From Ottelia alismoides (taxonomy: Eukaryota > Streptophyta > Magnoliopsida > Alismatales > Hydrocharitaceae), in NCBI GenBank assembly GCA_037367405.1, contig JAZKJV010000090.1, forward strand, positions 248,001 through 312,000: 64,000 nt of DNA. The letters run 5' to 3'. Position numbers and translations under genes: made by a program. The notes under the pieces are model-generated. The model was not told the origin of the DNA and searched no databases. It was given only the letters and a program-made list of their open reading frames with translations. Positions 1-10,905 of this stretch are shown piece after piece (positions within the stretch are counted from its first letter, which is position 1; the number at the start of each line of letters is the position of its first letter).

Positions 1-230
1 CCAATGGTGGGACTTGGAGGCTCTGGGAAGGCTATATAAGGAGCCCCAAGACCTCCTGTACTCATTGAGAAAATGAATAGAAAAACACGCCCCGTTAAGG
101 GCTTCTCCCGTGGTTTCATCCCGCTCCTCACGGAGTAGGGTTCCACGTAAATCATGGTGTTCCCATGTTCTATGTTTCTTGTTTATGCTCTGTTTATCTA
201 TCGCTTCCGCATTTTTCATATTTTATAACA
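1..230 (+). repeat. 5' LTR, partial
   Basis: This is the 3' 230 bp of the left LTR. Compared with 3121-3350 I see only two single-base length differences (near 47 and in the A-run near 151) and no substitution, so the insertion looks recent. A TATA-like box (TATATAAG) lies at 33-40. Confidence 0.85.
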
Positions 231-244
231 TGTATCAGAGCAGG
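231..244 (+). other. Primer-binding site, tRNA-Met type
   Basis: The sequence TGTATCAGAGCAGG directly follows the LTR terminal CA. The plant initiator-tRNA-Met site is normally TGGTATCAGAGC, so one G is missing here. Its position right after an LTR end supports the reading. Confidence 0.7.
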
Positions 245-1931
245 CCGATTCTCGAGGATTTTCATGTTGGTTATTTGTTCGAGTCTCAATATGTGGTTCT
301 GGGAGATTCTTACAGTTCTGAAGATTTTTATTCCGAAGATTTTTTTTTGGAGTGAGCTCTGCATTTCAGATATCGTCTAGTTCATGTTAGAGTTGCAATG
401 GCGGTGTTCTGTTCAGGCGTAGGCTGTGCGTGCCCTAGCCGCAACCCTACCTCGCAAATCTCGTCATCTCCAGCAACTGCGTCAGGTGGCGGAGCCCTAC
501 AGGGACTCCAGGCGGGCAACATGCCTTCTAGCGTATCTTCGCGCACCTGCAGTCCTCAGCGGCAGAAACCCAGGCAGGCGGTGCACTCAACGCGCCCGCA
601 TCCCAAGAGACGCGCCTAGAGGGAGCCCCGTGCTCCTTTCCAGGCGGAGCTCCTCCACCAAGGCTACCCTCCAAGCCATCGCAACATCGTCGCAGCTTTC
701 AGACCTCCTCGCGCGATGGCGGTGTGCCTTCCATCCTAGGCGGCACAACCTCTTCCGCCCAGAGGCACCTCTCTCCCGCGCGCATCTTGTTGCGCCATCG
801 CAACTCTCCAGGGAGGTGGCGACCTCCGGCACGCTTCAGGAAACGGGTCGACGAAGACCCATCTTGCAGGCCACCACCCACCAGCAGATCTTCGAGCATC
901 GCGACTCCAGCCCTAGCGGCACCCCTGGCGGCGCCCATGCCCTGTGTCGCCTTCTGCTCGTCCTCCTGCACCCCTCCATGGCGGATCCTCTTTGCTGATC
1001 TCCTGCGCAGCCCTCCTCTTTGCGCAATCCAGCAGCCCCCCGTCCCACTCTCGCCCAGGCCGAGGGCCCTAGGAACTCGCAGGCGGCGGCATTTGAAAGA
1101 GGGTTCCAATCGTGGGAACCCTAGGGATGAACGGTAGTTATATTTTTTTTTAAAAAATTTATTGTAAAGCCCAAGGGGGCCTGCCGAGCATGGTTAAAAA
1201 AAGGAAGTGAGAGGAAAGGTCAATCTGGGGTTGTAGTTGAAAAAAAGAGAAGGAGCTTCGTTAAAAAACAGAGAGAGAAAAGGAAAAAAAAGCGGTGCGT
1301 ATAAAAAAACCGTACGCACAGTTTTGCAAAAAAAATGCAGAGGAAAGCCGTAAAAAAAAAGGTCGATCGGCTTTAAAAAATGCAAAAAGAAGGGAGCCGT
1401 AAAAAAGGAAACGGCCAAAATTCATGATTTGAGAAGCCGACAAATTTGTAACGGCTTATTTTGTTTTATTTTCTCCCATTTATGTATCTCTTTGTCTTCT
1501 CCCAACTTGGTCGACGTCCATGTTTTCCTACAAGTATGAGAGAAAGGGGAGTATGTGTAGAGTCACATGTCATCTCAGATATCTTCTCCATATCCAGATT
1601 CAGATTTCCAGACCAGTCATTCGTTCAGACTCTACAGTTCAGATTTAGATTCTTCATGCGCAATTCCAGACTCGACGTTCAGATTTCGAGTCCCAGTTTG
1701 ATGCGCAGTTGTTCAGACTCGACGATCGTCTTCCGAGTCCAGTTTCAGACACGTACGAGTGTGTGGTCATTTTCAGATGTGCATATGTTGCCATCATTTT
1801 GTCCGTGATCCCCATCATTCTTCTAGTTGTCAGGGCAGAGTTTTCATGTGAGCCATAGGGACTCCAGAGCAGAGGACCATTCCTATGTCAACGTGGGCAA
1901 GGGTTTTCATGTGGTATCATAGGTACACCAG
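245..1931 (+). other. Non-coding interior of the non-autonomous LTR element
   Basis: No retroelement protein motif is found in any frame. About 390-1130 is a GC-rich block with several open but unrecognisable frames on both strands; it could be captured host DNA. About 1190-1460 is rich in A-runs with recurring AGCCGT/ACGGCT words. About 1570-1770 is a low-complexity stretch in which TTCAGA or CAGACT recurs. I see no gene. Confidence 0.6.
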
Positions 1932-2735
1932 CAAGGTTCAGGAAAGCGGTATGCGTATGCGTTCGGACAGGTCACTGAATAGCGCTTAAGCGGTATGCGG
2001 GGGCATATGCGGGGTATATGCGTTCTAAGCGGTTTCCTAATTTTTTATTTAAAAATAAATAAATATATACAAAAGTAACTACAACAGAACTAAATTTACG
2101 TATAATTGCGGTCCAATAGAAAGATATTAGAAAAATAACTTTCATATATAGTTCAAAACAATCTCTATCAATCAAATATCAATACTTCAATAGAACGATT
2201 AACACACAAAATAAATGACAACAATCAATAAAATGAAAAGTCAGCGCACAAAATGCCTCTATTGTTGAATATAATGTCATTTATTTCTGTCGTTATATTT
2301 ATAACTGATCCTCCATTAAAAGTACCAAACTTTACATATAATATATTGCATTCATAATAGCTAATAGTTGACTAAATTAGTTTGCTAAATTATTAGTATA
2401 TTATTCTTTTTCTTCCTTGTGTGTTTACTCTGATCTCGCAGTACAACTACTTTGATGATAGATTTAAATGGTCATGGAATGCTTGGTTGGCATACTTGCT
2501 AAAGCAAGAAAAAACATTGCATAAATAACACAATAAAAATGTGGCACACATTTAAAAAATAAAAAAATAAAAAAATACATATATGCGGCCGCACAGACCG
2601 CATAAGAGACCGCAACAGCCCGCATAAGCGCACAGGGCGCATAATGCGGGGCTTCAGGAAATCGGTGCGTTGAGGGCACCGCATACGCATATGCGGTCGC
2701 ATATGCGGCCGCACAGACCGCTTTCGTGAACACTG
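1932..2735. mobile_element. hAT-like non-autonomous DNA transposon
   Basis: The ends are inverted repeats: CAAGGTTCAGGAAAGCGGT at the left and its counterpart at the right agree at 16 of 19 positions. They are flanked by an 8-bp direct repeat TACACCAG at 1924-1931 and 2736-2743. CA...TG ends with an 8-bp target duplication fit the hAT superfamily. The subterminal regions contain many palindromic words of the GCATATGCGG/GCGGTATGCG type. There is no transposase. It is nested in the LTR element. Confidence 0.75.
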
Positions 2736-3007
2736 TACACCAGAGCAGTGCACCATTCTCTGAGCCAGATGTGAGAGACCCAGTTCTCCGACGAGGAGAC
2801 TTCAGGTGCAGTTTCAGACTCGATGGTCAGATTCTGAGTCTTCAGTTGACTCACACTCTATCCCGTTCGTCCTCCTCACTTGCACGGCATGAGAAGCAAC
2901 GTCCTCGACTGCAGCAATGTGCGCGTTGGGTTGATATTGTCCGTAGTGTCCTGTAGCGTTGAGTTGAGTTTCTTTCTGTTTGTCCAAGCTGAGCATTGCA
3001 TGCTCCA

Positions 3008-3020
3008 GCTTGAGGGGGAG
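3008..3020 (+). other. Polypurine tract
   Basis: The run GCTTGAGGGGGAG ends immediately before the TG of the right LTR. This is the usual plus-strand priming site and fixes the LTR start at 3021. Confidence 0.8.
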
Positions 3021-3350
3021 TGTTGGAGTATTGTTATGTGCGTCCATTGAGTTGGTAGCAGGGTAAATGGATCCTGGAGAAGATCCATTTACCCCCATCC
3101 TGTGTTTAGTCCCATACCTCCCAATGGTGGGACTTGGAGGCTCTGGGAAGGCTATATAAGGAGCCCCAGACCTCCTGTACTCATTGAGAAAATGAATAGA
3201 AAAACACGCCCCGTTAAGGGCTTCTCCCGTGGTTTCATCCCGCTCCTCACGGAGTAGGGTTCCACGTAAAATCATGGTGTTCCCATGTTCTATGTTTCTT
3301 GTTTATGCTCTGTTTATCTATCGCTTCCGCATTTTTCATATTTTATAACA
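3021..3350 (+). repeat. 3' LTR, complete (330 bp)
   Basis: It starts TGTTGGAGTAT after the polypurine tract and ends TTTTATAACA. It contains a TATA-like box at 3153-3160 and a perfect 13-bp hairpin in the 5' part. Retrotransposon gag coding follows immediately, so the next 5 bp (ACAAC) would be the target duplication; the other copy is outside the window. Confidence 0.88.
3061..3094. other. Perfect hairpin in the LTR U3
   Basis: GGGTAAATGGATC at 3061-3073 and GATCCATTTACCC at 3082-3094 are exact reverse complements separated by an 8-base loop. The left LTR copy of this part lies outside the window. Confidence 0.9.
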
Positions 3351-3372
3351 ACAACCTAATAGTGCATCACAA

Positions 3373-4170
3373 TTCCCGCCACGATCTGGACCTAGGTCCG
3401 ATGACGGATGGGATCGAGGCATTCGTCTCGATGTTCCGGAATTTGACGGAGGACGAGACCCTGATGTCTTCTTGGATTGGCTCCAAACCGTCGAGCACTT
3501 CTTTGTGTAGAAGTCTATGCCTAGCGAACGAAAAGTCCAATTTGTCACAATAAACTAAAGGGACATGCTCTGCTATGGTGGGACCGTTTGCAATCTGAAC
3601 GCAAACAAAAAGGAAAAAGTAAGATCTGCAGTTGGAGCAAGATGAAGGCTAAACTGAAAACCAAATTCGTGCCGGAAGATTACAAACGAGATCTATACGC
3701 ACGACTGCAATCATGGAAACAAGGCACCATGAGCGTGAAGGATTACACCGAAGGGTTCCAATCCCTCGTTCATCGAAACCGATTGCAGGAGACTCCTATC
3801 CAGGAAGTCACCCGTTACATGCAAGGACTCCGCCAAGTTATCCAGGATGAACTCTACCTCCACAACTGTCGAGACGTCGACGAAGCCTACAAGCAGGTTG
3901 AACGGGCTGAGACTAAGCTCGCTAAATCCCAGACAAGGAAGATGTCCTTCTCTGCGAACTCCGTCCCTCGCACCAGTACCCCGATGACGACCTCCAAACC
4001 AATAGGTTCCCCATCAATCGTTACGGGTAAACCCCCAGCCAAACCATCAACTCCTGCCAACCCCGGACCAGGCATCTTGGGAAGTCGGACCTATTGTAGG
4101 ACCTGATACTTGTTTCCGATGTTATCAGAAGGGACATCGAGTAGCAGAGTGCCCAAACCCTAAGGCTAGA
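3373..4170 (+). pseudogene. gag: Ty3/gypsy gag, broken
   Basis: The capsid-like domain begins with DVPEFDGGRDPDVFLDWL (about 3440-3495), typical of plant retrotransposon gag. After stops and a frame change near 3508-3555 the reading continues through a helical gag region (VPEDYKRDLYARLQSWKQG) to about 4105. A CCHC zinc knuckle (CFRCYQKGHRVAEC) follows after another frame change, at about 4110-4152. It would coat and package the element RNA, but the frame changes rule out an intact product. Confidence 0.82.
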
Positions 4171-4439
4171 ACCCGCCCATTTATGCACCATCGACGACCC
4201 TGAAGACCCTGACCCTGACCAACAGGAGTCACCTGAAGGGGACCCGACTGCTTTAACTGCTGACACCATGGGAGTTGATGACTATGAGCTTCTGGGAGTG
4301 GATGGAGACGAATCCGGTCCGTTCCTGGTCATTGAACATGAGAACTTCATCGCTCCTGACAGCGCACCCACAAACATCCTGCTCACACCCGCTGTCAACG
4401 ACGCTGATAGTTGGATGCGACGCAGCATCTTCCGAACCA

Positions 4440-5968
4440 CCTGCACCTCAGAGGGTGACGCTGTTCGCTAATCATTGATGGAGGAAGCGTTGAGAACTTC
4501 GTTTCACAAGAGATGGTCGATAAGTTGGGTCTGCCAACTCAACCACTCGAGAAACCTTACAGTGTGGCCTGGTTTCGAGGTGGTACCCAACTCCCGATCC
4601 ACCGTCAAAGCCTCGTTAACTTCTCCATTGGACCTTCATATAAAGACGAGGTGTGGTGCCATGTAGCCCCCTATGGATGTCTGTCACATACTACTTGGGA
4701 GACCTTGGCAATTCGATCGAGACACTGAGTACACAGGGAAACTGAACACTTACTCCTTTCTCATCGACAAGGTGCGTGTGACCCTTAGACCACAACATGA
4801 CGCCCTTAGCCCTCGCCAGGTGGCTACACTCCTAGCCGCGACCGCACAATCTGGTAAAAACACTCCACCGTCAAAGACTTCGACTATGGCTCCCGTGTTA
4901 TTGATGGAAGCCCAGACATTCCAACGTGAAATTCGTGAGAGCTCCACCATTTATGCATTAATAGGACGTGAAGTGAGCAATCAAGAAACAACTACACCCG
5001 AAGTCCCGCCTGAGATAAAGCCCATCATCCAAGAGTTTGCTGACATTATGCCTGAAGAATTGCCTGAAGGACTACCCCCGTTGCTAGACATTCAACATCA
5101 CATCGAACTAGTCCCTGGAGCCAGCCTACCCCACTTACCCCATTATCGGATGAGCCCCAGTGAACACGAAGAAATGAACAAGGAGGTCACTGATCTTCTA
5201 CGTCGTGGGTATGTTCGAGAGAGTATGAGCCCTGTGGCGGTTCCTGCTTTGCTCACTCCGAAGAAAGATGGCACATGGAGAATGTGCGTGGACAGTCGTG
5301 CTATCAAAAAGATAACGATCAAGTATCGTTTTCCCATTCCGCGCCTTGATTACATGCTTGATATGCTATCGGGTGCCAAATTGTTTTCCAAAATGGATCT
5401 TCGTAGTGGCTACCATCAGATTCGCCTCCGACCTGGAGACGAGTGGAAAACTGCTTTTAAGACCAAAGAGGACCTTTATGAATGGATCGTAATGCCCTTC
5501 GGCCTATCCAATGCACCCAACACATTTATGCGAACCATGAATCATGTATTGCGACCCTTCATCGGAAAGTTTGTGGTTGTGTACTTCGATGACATACTGA
5601 TCTACAGCTTGACCGAAGAAGACCACTTATCCCACTTACGACAAGTCCTGGAAACCCTGAGAGCCCAACAACTGTATATCCACCTCAAGAAATGCTCCTT
5701 CATGTCTGACACAGTCCTCTTCTTGGGATACATTGTCACGACCGATGGACTTAAAGTTGACCCCTCCAAGATTCAGGCCATTCAGAGCTGGCCCGTGCCC
5801 AAAACCCTCACTGAGATTCGCAGCTTTCTGGGATTGGCTTCTTTTTATCGCCGCTTCATCCGGAACTTTAGCACTTGCGCAACCCCGTTGGTAGATTGCA
5901 CGCGTAAAGGCGTACCCGCATGGACTCTTGAAGCAGAAACCAGTTTTCAAAATCAAAACATCAATTGA
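4440..5968 (+). pseudogene. pol: Ty3/gypsy protease and reverse transcriptase
   Basis: A retropepsin-like active site (LIIDGGSVENFVS) is read at about 4460-4500. After a frame change, a 431-residue open stretch (4673-5968) carries the reverse transcriptase: [30 protein letters not shown], the [11 protein letters not shown] block, the FGLSNAP block, and the catalytic VYFDDILIY at about 5580. It ends with the connection region ([13 protein letters not shown]). Loss of frame near 5965 separates it from RNase H. Confidence 0.88.
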
Positions 5969-6526
5969 CACATGCCCCAGTTTTGGCACTTCCTGACTTC
6001 ACCAGGTTTTTGGAGTCGATTGCGACACCTCACATGTCGGGATTGGTGTCGTCCTAAGTCAAGAAGGACGACCTGTAGCATTCTACAGTGAGAAATTGAA
6101 TGACGCTCGATCACGTACTCCACTTATGATGTCGAATTCTATGCCGTGGTGCGAGCCCTCAAACATTGGAGGCATTACCTGATCCAACGTGAATTTGTCC
6201 TTAACTCTGATCACGAAGCCTTAAGATATCTGAATTCGCAGAAAACTCTTAACAAACGCCATGCCAAGTGGGTTAGCTTCCTCCAAGTATACACGTTCCA
6301 TCTCAAACACAAAGCTGGAACCCTGAACCGCGTGGCCGACGCGTTGAGCCGGCGAGCACATGCCCTGACCACGATGACCATCAGCACAACAGGATTTGAC
6401 ACACTCAAGGACCTCTACCCCACTGATCCTGACTTCGGACAAGTTTATGCAGAATGTGTTGATACTAGACAGGATCCGACAACCACTTATGTTCTTCATG
6501 AGGGTTTTCTGTTCAAGGCCCACTGA
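5969..6526 (+). pseudogene. Ty3/gypsy RNase H region
   Basis: After the frame loss, the RNase H domain is recognisable by ALKHWRHYLIQREF, the DHEALRYLNSQ motif and the terminal HKAGTLNRVADALSRR at about 6310-6350. It would remove RNA from the RNA-DNA hybrid. It ends at a TGA at 6524-6526. Confidence 0.8.
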
Positions 6527-6539
6527 CTGTGCATCCCTG

Positions 6540-7316
6540 CCACCTCCCTTCGTGAGAACTTAATTTCAGAACTACATAACGGAGGCTTAGCTGGACACTT
6601 TGGAAGGGACAAGACCTTGACCTTTCTCCAAGAGCGATTTTATTGACCACAAATGCAAAAGGATGTTACAAAATCCGTACAAAAATGCCAAACATGTCAA
6701 AGATTCAAAGGCCATAGGCAGAACACTGGGTTGTATACACCTCTACCGATTCCTCTTCGACCATGGGAAGACATCACTATGGATTTTGTGCTAGGCTTAC
6801 CCCTCACGGTATGGAATGTGGTTGTGGACAGATTTTCTAAAATGGCACATTTCATTGCATGTAGAAAAACCTCAGATGCATCTCATGTCGCTGATTTGTT
6901 TTTTCGTGATGTCGTTCGATTGCTTGGTGTCCCTCGTTCTTTTACTTCGGATCGTGATACCCGGTTTTTGAGTCATTTTTGGCGCACGCTTTGTCTCGTC
7001 TTGGTACTCGTTTGCAGTACAACACCGCTTATCATCTACAAACAGATGGGCAAACTGAAGTAGTTAACATATCATTAGAAAATTTATTGCGATGTCTTGC
7101 AGGGGACTCTCCGTCCAGATGGGATCTAATTCTTCCCCAAGCTGATTCGCGTATAACAGTTCCACTAATAGGTCCAACGGAAAATCGCCATTTGAGAGTG
7201 TGTACGGCTTTCCACTTTCCCAATTTCTAGACCTAAAACCCACAACCATGCAAGGGAGAAGTAATGCAGCTGCTGAAGATCTGGTCGAACAAGGCAAGGT
7301 ATAGCAGGGCATGGGA
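6540..7316 (+). pseudogene. Ty3/gypsy integrase, broken
   Basis: The zinc-binding end (CQTCQRF), the catalytic-core landmarks ([27 protein letters not shown]) and, after a frame change near 6990, the TDGQTEVVN block are all readable. A further frame change near 7145 leads to a tail matching the usual AYN...GKSPFE...VYG segment, seen at about 7150-7210. The remaining similarity runs out near 7316. The motif set resembles chromovirus-type pol, but no chromodomain is visible. Confidence 0.8.
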
Positions 7317-8220
7317 CTTTCCAAGAGAGGGAGGGAGCGTTGGGGACTGGGGATTCGAACTTGGGGAGGGCCCACCCATGCATGCCTTATGCAAAATCCA
7401 CGCGCCTATGTGCGCCCATGGGTTTTTGCTTCAGTAAATTTTTGATTTGTGCAGACAACCACAATTGGTGGGTCTGGTCGGGCTATCCAAGGCCTCCTAG
7501 GATTTGGGTTGGGCCGACCCAAGCTCAAAAAAATTGGCAAGATGAGGGCCCGGGCCCGACTCACATGTACTTCGGGTTCATATTTTTGTGGGTGAGGTCC
7601 GAGTTGGGTTCGGACCGTCCCGGCCCCAATGGTCCACCTTACCTATTTCTACTTGGAAATTGGGTAGAACCGATGAGACGAGGCCACGGATTAGGTGCGG
7701 AATATCCGGAGTTTCGTTTACATGTTCTTCGTAAGCGTTGTATTTTATCGAATGAGTAATTGATTTCTTTTATGTTACAGTTCTTGTCTCCATAGTCACA
7801 TGAGTGTGCATCATGGCCTCAAATTTCAATGAAATTCCATCGAATTTCTCAAAATTTCTATTTCTCTTTGGCATCAAAATCGAAACGCTAACTTATTTCC
7901 TTTTTCCAGGATTTCAATGAAATATTAACAGAATATCAATGAAATTTCATCAAAATTGCACGATGTTTTGATAAACAACAAAAATTAGGGAATCTTCCTT
8001 TTCTTTCGTCAATTTGCATATATTAATGAATTCTTGCTTATTTATTCACCAATGTATTGAGTTGTTAGAGCGCTTTATATTTATTGAAGAAGTTTCTTTA
8101 GTTGGTTTCTAAATTCTAGATGTAAATCCAATACAAATCATTTAAACACAAGATTTAAGAGTTAAATTCAAGTTGTAACTGAAGAGGCTTACTTTTTTGT
8201 TCTTTATTTTTTTTTGATAT
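7317..8220. other. Intergenic, no gene seen
   Basis: The first 400 bp are GC-rich, with words such as GGGTTGGGCCGACCC that recall the hAT-type element at 26964-27800. The rest is A+T-rich. No coding sequence or transposon end can be supported. Confidence 0.4.
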
Positions 8221-8235
8221 TATGTTTTGATTAGT

Positions 8236-9050
8236 TACCTTGGTGTATGTTATTTGCTGATGATATTGTGTTAATTGACGAGGCTAGAGATGGAGTAAAT
8301 GAGAAACTTGAGGTCTGGAGACATGAGTTGGAGACTAAAGGATTTTGTATAAGTAGGGCTAAGACGGAATACTACGGAGTGCACCTTTGATGGAAGCAAT
8401 GGTGAAGGAATCGAGGTGAGATTGGTGACGATAACATTCAGAAGAGAGATTCCTTTAGATATCCGGGATCTATTCTGCAACATGATGGGGAAATTGATGG
8501 AGATGTTACTAATAGAATAAATGCAGGCTGGCTAAAGTGGAGAGGAGCCTCTGCTGTTCTCTGTGATAAGAAAATCCTTTAAAGATTAAAGGAAAGTTTT
8601 ACAAAGCAACCGTGAGACCTGCTATGCTTTATGGATCTGAATGTTGGCCTGTGAACCATAGACATGTGCAGAGAATTAATGTAGCAGAAATGAAAATGCT
8701 AAGGTGGATGTGTGGACACACACGTAAAGATCGGATTCGGAATGATGAAATCAGAAAGAAAGTTGGCGTAGCTTTGATCGAGGATAAGATGCGAGAAAAC
8801 TGCTTAAGATGGTTTGGACATTTGCAAATAAGATCAGCTGATGCACCAGTTAGGAGATGCGAGTGTTGGGATGTTGAGCCGGCTAAGAGAGGGCGAGGAC
8901 GACCCAAGAAGTGTTGGAAAGAGACCATACGAAGGGATCTTAGTTTTGTGGATGTAAGCCCGGAATTGGCCCAAGATAGATCTGAATGGAGGCGAAGAAT
9001 CCATGTAGCCCGACCCTACTTAATTGTGGGAAAAGGCTTTGTTGTTGTTG
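8236..9050 (+). mobile_element. 5'-truncated RTE-type LINE
   Basis: The fragment opens within the reverse transcriptase, at the catalytic block LFADDIVLI (about 8250-8276). It continues through the C-terminal part with YGSECWPV, AEMKMLRWMCGHTRKDRIRN and GRGRPKKCW, typical of plant RTE-clade LINEs, although in-frame stops and frame shifts occur (for example TGA near 8388). It ends in a short TTG repeat (9041-9050), a usual RTE tail. A perfect 15-bp direct repeat TATGTTTTGATTAGT flanks it at 8221-8235 and 9051-9065, so both borders are exact. Confidence 0.92.
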
Positions 9051-9077
9051 TATGTTTTGATTAGTAGTTATTATATA

Positions 9078-10672
9078 GGGATTTTTACCCAGCAGACCCT
9101 ATAATCTTTGTAAATTATCTCTACGACCTTTGAAACATCGACATTCCTCCCTAGACCCCATAATCTTGCTCCGTCTTACCACATGGACCCTCCGTTTGTG
9201 CACCGTCTCCTTCGTAACCTAACCAGAGTTGTCTGAGTAACCCTTGTACGGTACAATTGCCAGAAGCATGCCACGTGTCCTCGGTGATGTTTATGGCGGG
9301 AAGCTCGGATAAAGAGGCATCCGAGTTCGTCCCCTCCCATTCCTCTTCGCTTCCATCGACCTCTCCCCTTCCTTTTTCACTCCGTCGACCCTTCCTGCTC
9401 CACTCCGTCGACCTCTTCTCTTTTGCTCCACTCCATCAACGTCATGCCTTCCTTTTGCACTCCATCACACCGCGTTTCGTCGACCGCATCAAGGTCAAGC
9501 TGGTTTAGGGTTTCATCGGATGAGCGAATGAAGGCTAAACGGGTTAGGGCTTCTAACTGATGGGTTATTTTTTGTTGATTTCGAACATGCAGGTTGACGA
9601 TGGGGTGGTTCGGTGGACACGAAGGGACCCTCACAGTGTGCGTTAGGCATGGTGGGTACTTCAAATGGGCGCGAGGAATGAAGGGTGAAAAGTATTTGTT
9701 TGGAACCGAAGAGAGGATCGGGATCGATCCGGACACAACCTCCTGGTTCGACCTCATGGAAGCAATCTCCTAGGTGGTACCTTGGGAGCTAAGGTGTACG
9801 ATCACTTTGAAATATAAGATCCCTCACATAAGAGGGAGCAAGTTTGCAGAGATTAGGAATGAAAGAGAGATGATGGAAATGTTTAATGCGCACAATGATG
9901 GAACTGAGATCGAGCTGGTGGTGGAAATGACAGACGTGGAGTCTCTGAGTTACATCCAAGCGGAGGAGTCTCTGAGCAAGAAGAACGCAGGTCCGGTGGC
10001 CAATCCCGTATCGACTGGACGCCAGAGTAACCGTGGATCCCATACCGCCTACGGAGAACTCCCGGGAACCACGGAGTCACATCCCCACGATGTCGATCAT
10101 GGTGGTGTCGCAGGCTCTAAGATGGCCTTCTCGTTTACATATGAGATGTTAGACTGGAACATGGGCGAGGAGGGAGCCGGAGACAAGGTTTGGCATTGGC
10201 TTAATTCTGAAGGAGGGAACTTTGATGTTGGGATTGCGAAGAGGAATGTGGGAGATGGTAGAACGGAGGGTGAGCCTGCAGATGAGGGTGGAACAGAGGG
10301 TGCGCATCCTGACGAGGGTGGAACGGAGGCTGAGCTGCGGGTGATGGTGGCGAGAGGGTGTGCATGTGGGTGAGGGTGGAACAGAGGGTGTGCCTGTGGG
10401 TGAGGGTGGAACAGAGGGTGTGCTTGTGGGTGAGGGTGGAACAGAGGCGCATCCTGGCGAGGGTGGAATGGAGGGTGAGCCTGCGGGTGAGGGTGGACGA
10501 GAGGGTGTGCCTGTGGGTGAGGGTGGAACAGAGGGTGTGCCGGTGGCTGATCGAGGGAGTGAGGGTGTGCAGGAGGGTGATCGTGGGACTAAAGGTGTGC
10601 CGATGGGTGAAGAGCATACACGCATCAAGCGCACAAGAGTGTGCGTACACAGGTCATACCCTCCGGACACCA
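9078..10672. repeat. Left arm of the MULE inverted repeat
   Basis: This arm is the reverse complement of about 13730-15247, with scattered substitutions and different numbers of the internal 30-bp repeat. It carries a decayed copy of the transposase N-terminus on the plus strand, with a TAG near 9771 where the right arm reads through. It runs straight into the assembly gap, so its true inner end is unknown. Confidence 0.85.
10260..10560 (+). repeat. 30-bp coding minisatellite, left arm
   Basis: Units of about 30 bp of the form GGTGAGGGTGGAACAGAGGG followed by TGTGCCTGTG recur roughly ten times with small changes. In the transposase frame they encode a Gly/Glu-rich ten-residue repeat (GEGGTEGVPV). 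Confidence 0.88.
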
Positions 10673-10772
10673 NNNNNNNNNNNNNNNNNNNNNNNNNNNN
10701 NNNNNNNNNNNNNNNNNNNNNNNNNNNNNNNNNNNNNNNNNNNNNNNNNNNNNNNNNNNNNNNNNNNNNNNN
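10673..10772. other. Assembly gap (100 N)
   Basis: Exactly 100 undetermined bases. A round number usually marks a scaffold join of unknown real size. It falls at the inner end of the long inverted repeat, where assembly is expected to fail. Confidence 0.98.
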
Positions 10773-10905
10773 TGAGGGATCTAAGTGTGAGATTTTTTTT
10801 TGAAATCCTGAAACCTCGGGGAGACACTCGGCGGTGTTCACCCCTAATTTTATCATCTGTTCAACCGAGGTTTCAAAAAAAATTCTCACACTTATATCCT
10901 CCATG
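10773..10905. repeat. Inverted repeat beside the gap
   Basis: TAAGTGTGAGA plus a T-run and GAAACCTCGG on the left pairs with CCGAGGTTTC plus an A-run and TTCTCACACTTA on the right (about 10783-10817 and 10866-10892). An 8-base bulge lies in the left arm and the loop is about 50 bases. Confidence 0.75.

Larger units (their letters stand above)
1..3350 (+). mobile_element. Non-autonomous LTR retrotransposon (TRIM/LARD-like, Copia-type signals), 5' end outside window
   Basis: Two nearly identical direct repeats flank a 2.8-kb interior: bases 1-230 match 3121-3350. The full LTR is visible only on the right (3021-3350, 330 bp, begins TGTTGGAG and ends ATAACA). A primer-binding-like site follows the left LTR at 231 and a polypurine tract precedes the right LTR. 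No gag, protease, reverse transcriptase or integrase motif is seen in the interior, so it must be mobilised by another element's proteins. It interrupts a Ty3/gypsy element, whose gag resumes at 3351. The 5' LTR start should lie about 100 bp left of the window. Assignment to Copia rests on the TGTT...AACA ends and the tRNA-Met-type primer site. Confidence 0.82.
3351..7316 (+). mobile_element. Decayed Ty3/gypsy retrotransposon, interior only
   Basis: Gag, zinc knuckle, protease, reverse transcriptase, RNase H and integrase follow each other in gypsy order, broken by several frameshifts and stops. No LTR of this element is recognisable; the left part lies beyond the window, separated by the younger LTR element inserted at 3351. 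The right end fades at about 7316. Confidence 0.88.

Noticed and set aside
426..1137. Long open frames on both strands in the GC-rich block
   Set aside because: High GC removes stops by chance; no domain, no start context, no agreement between frames.
9078..10672. Left MULE arm as a pure assembly duplicate of the right arm
   Set aside because: The arms differ by point changes, a stop codon and repeat number, so they have diverged; only the gap junction remains uncertain.
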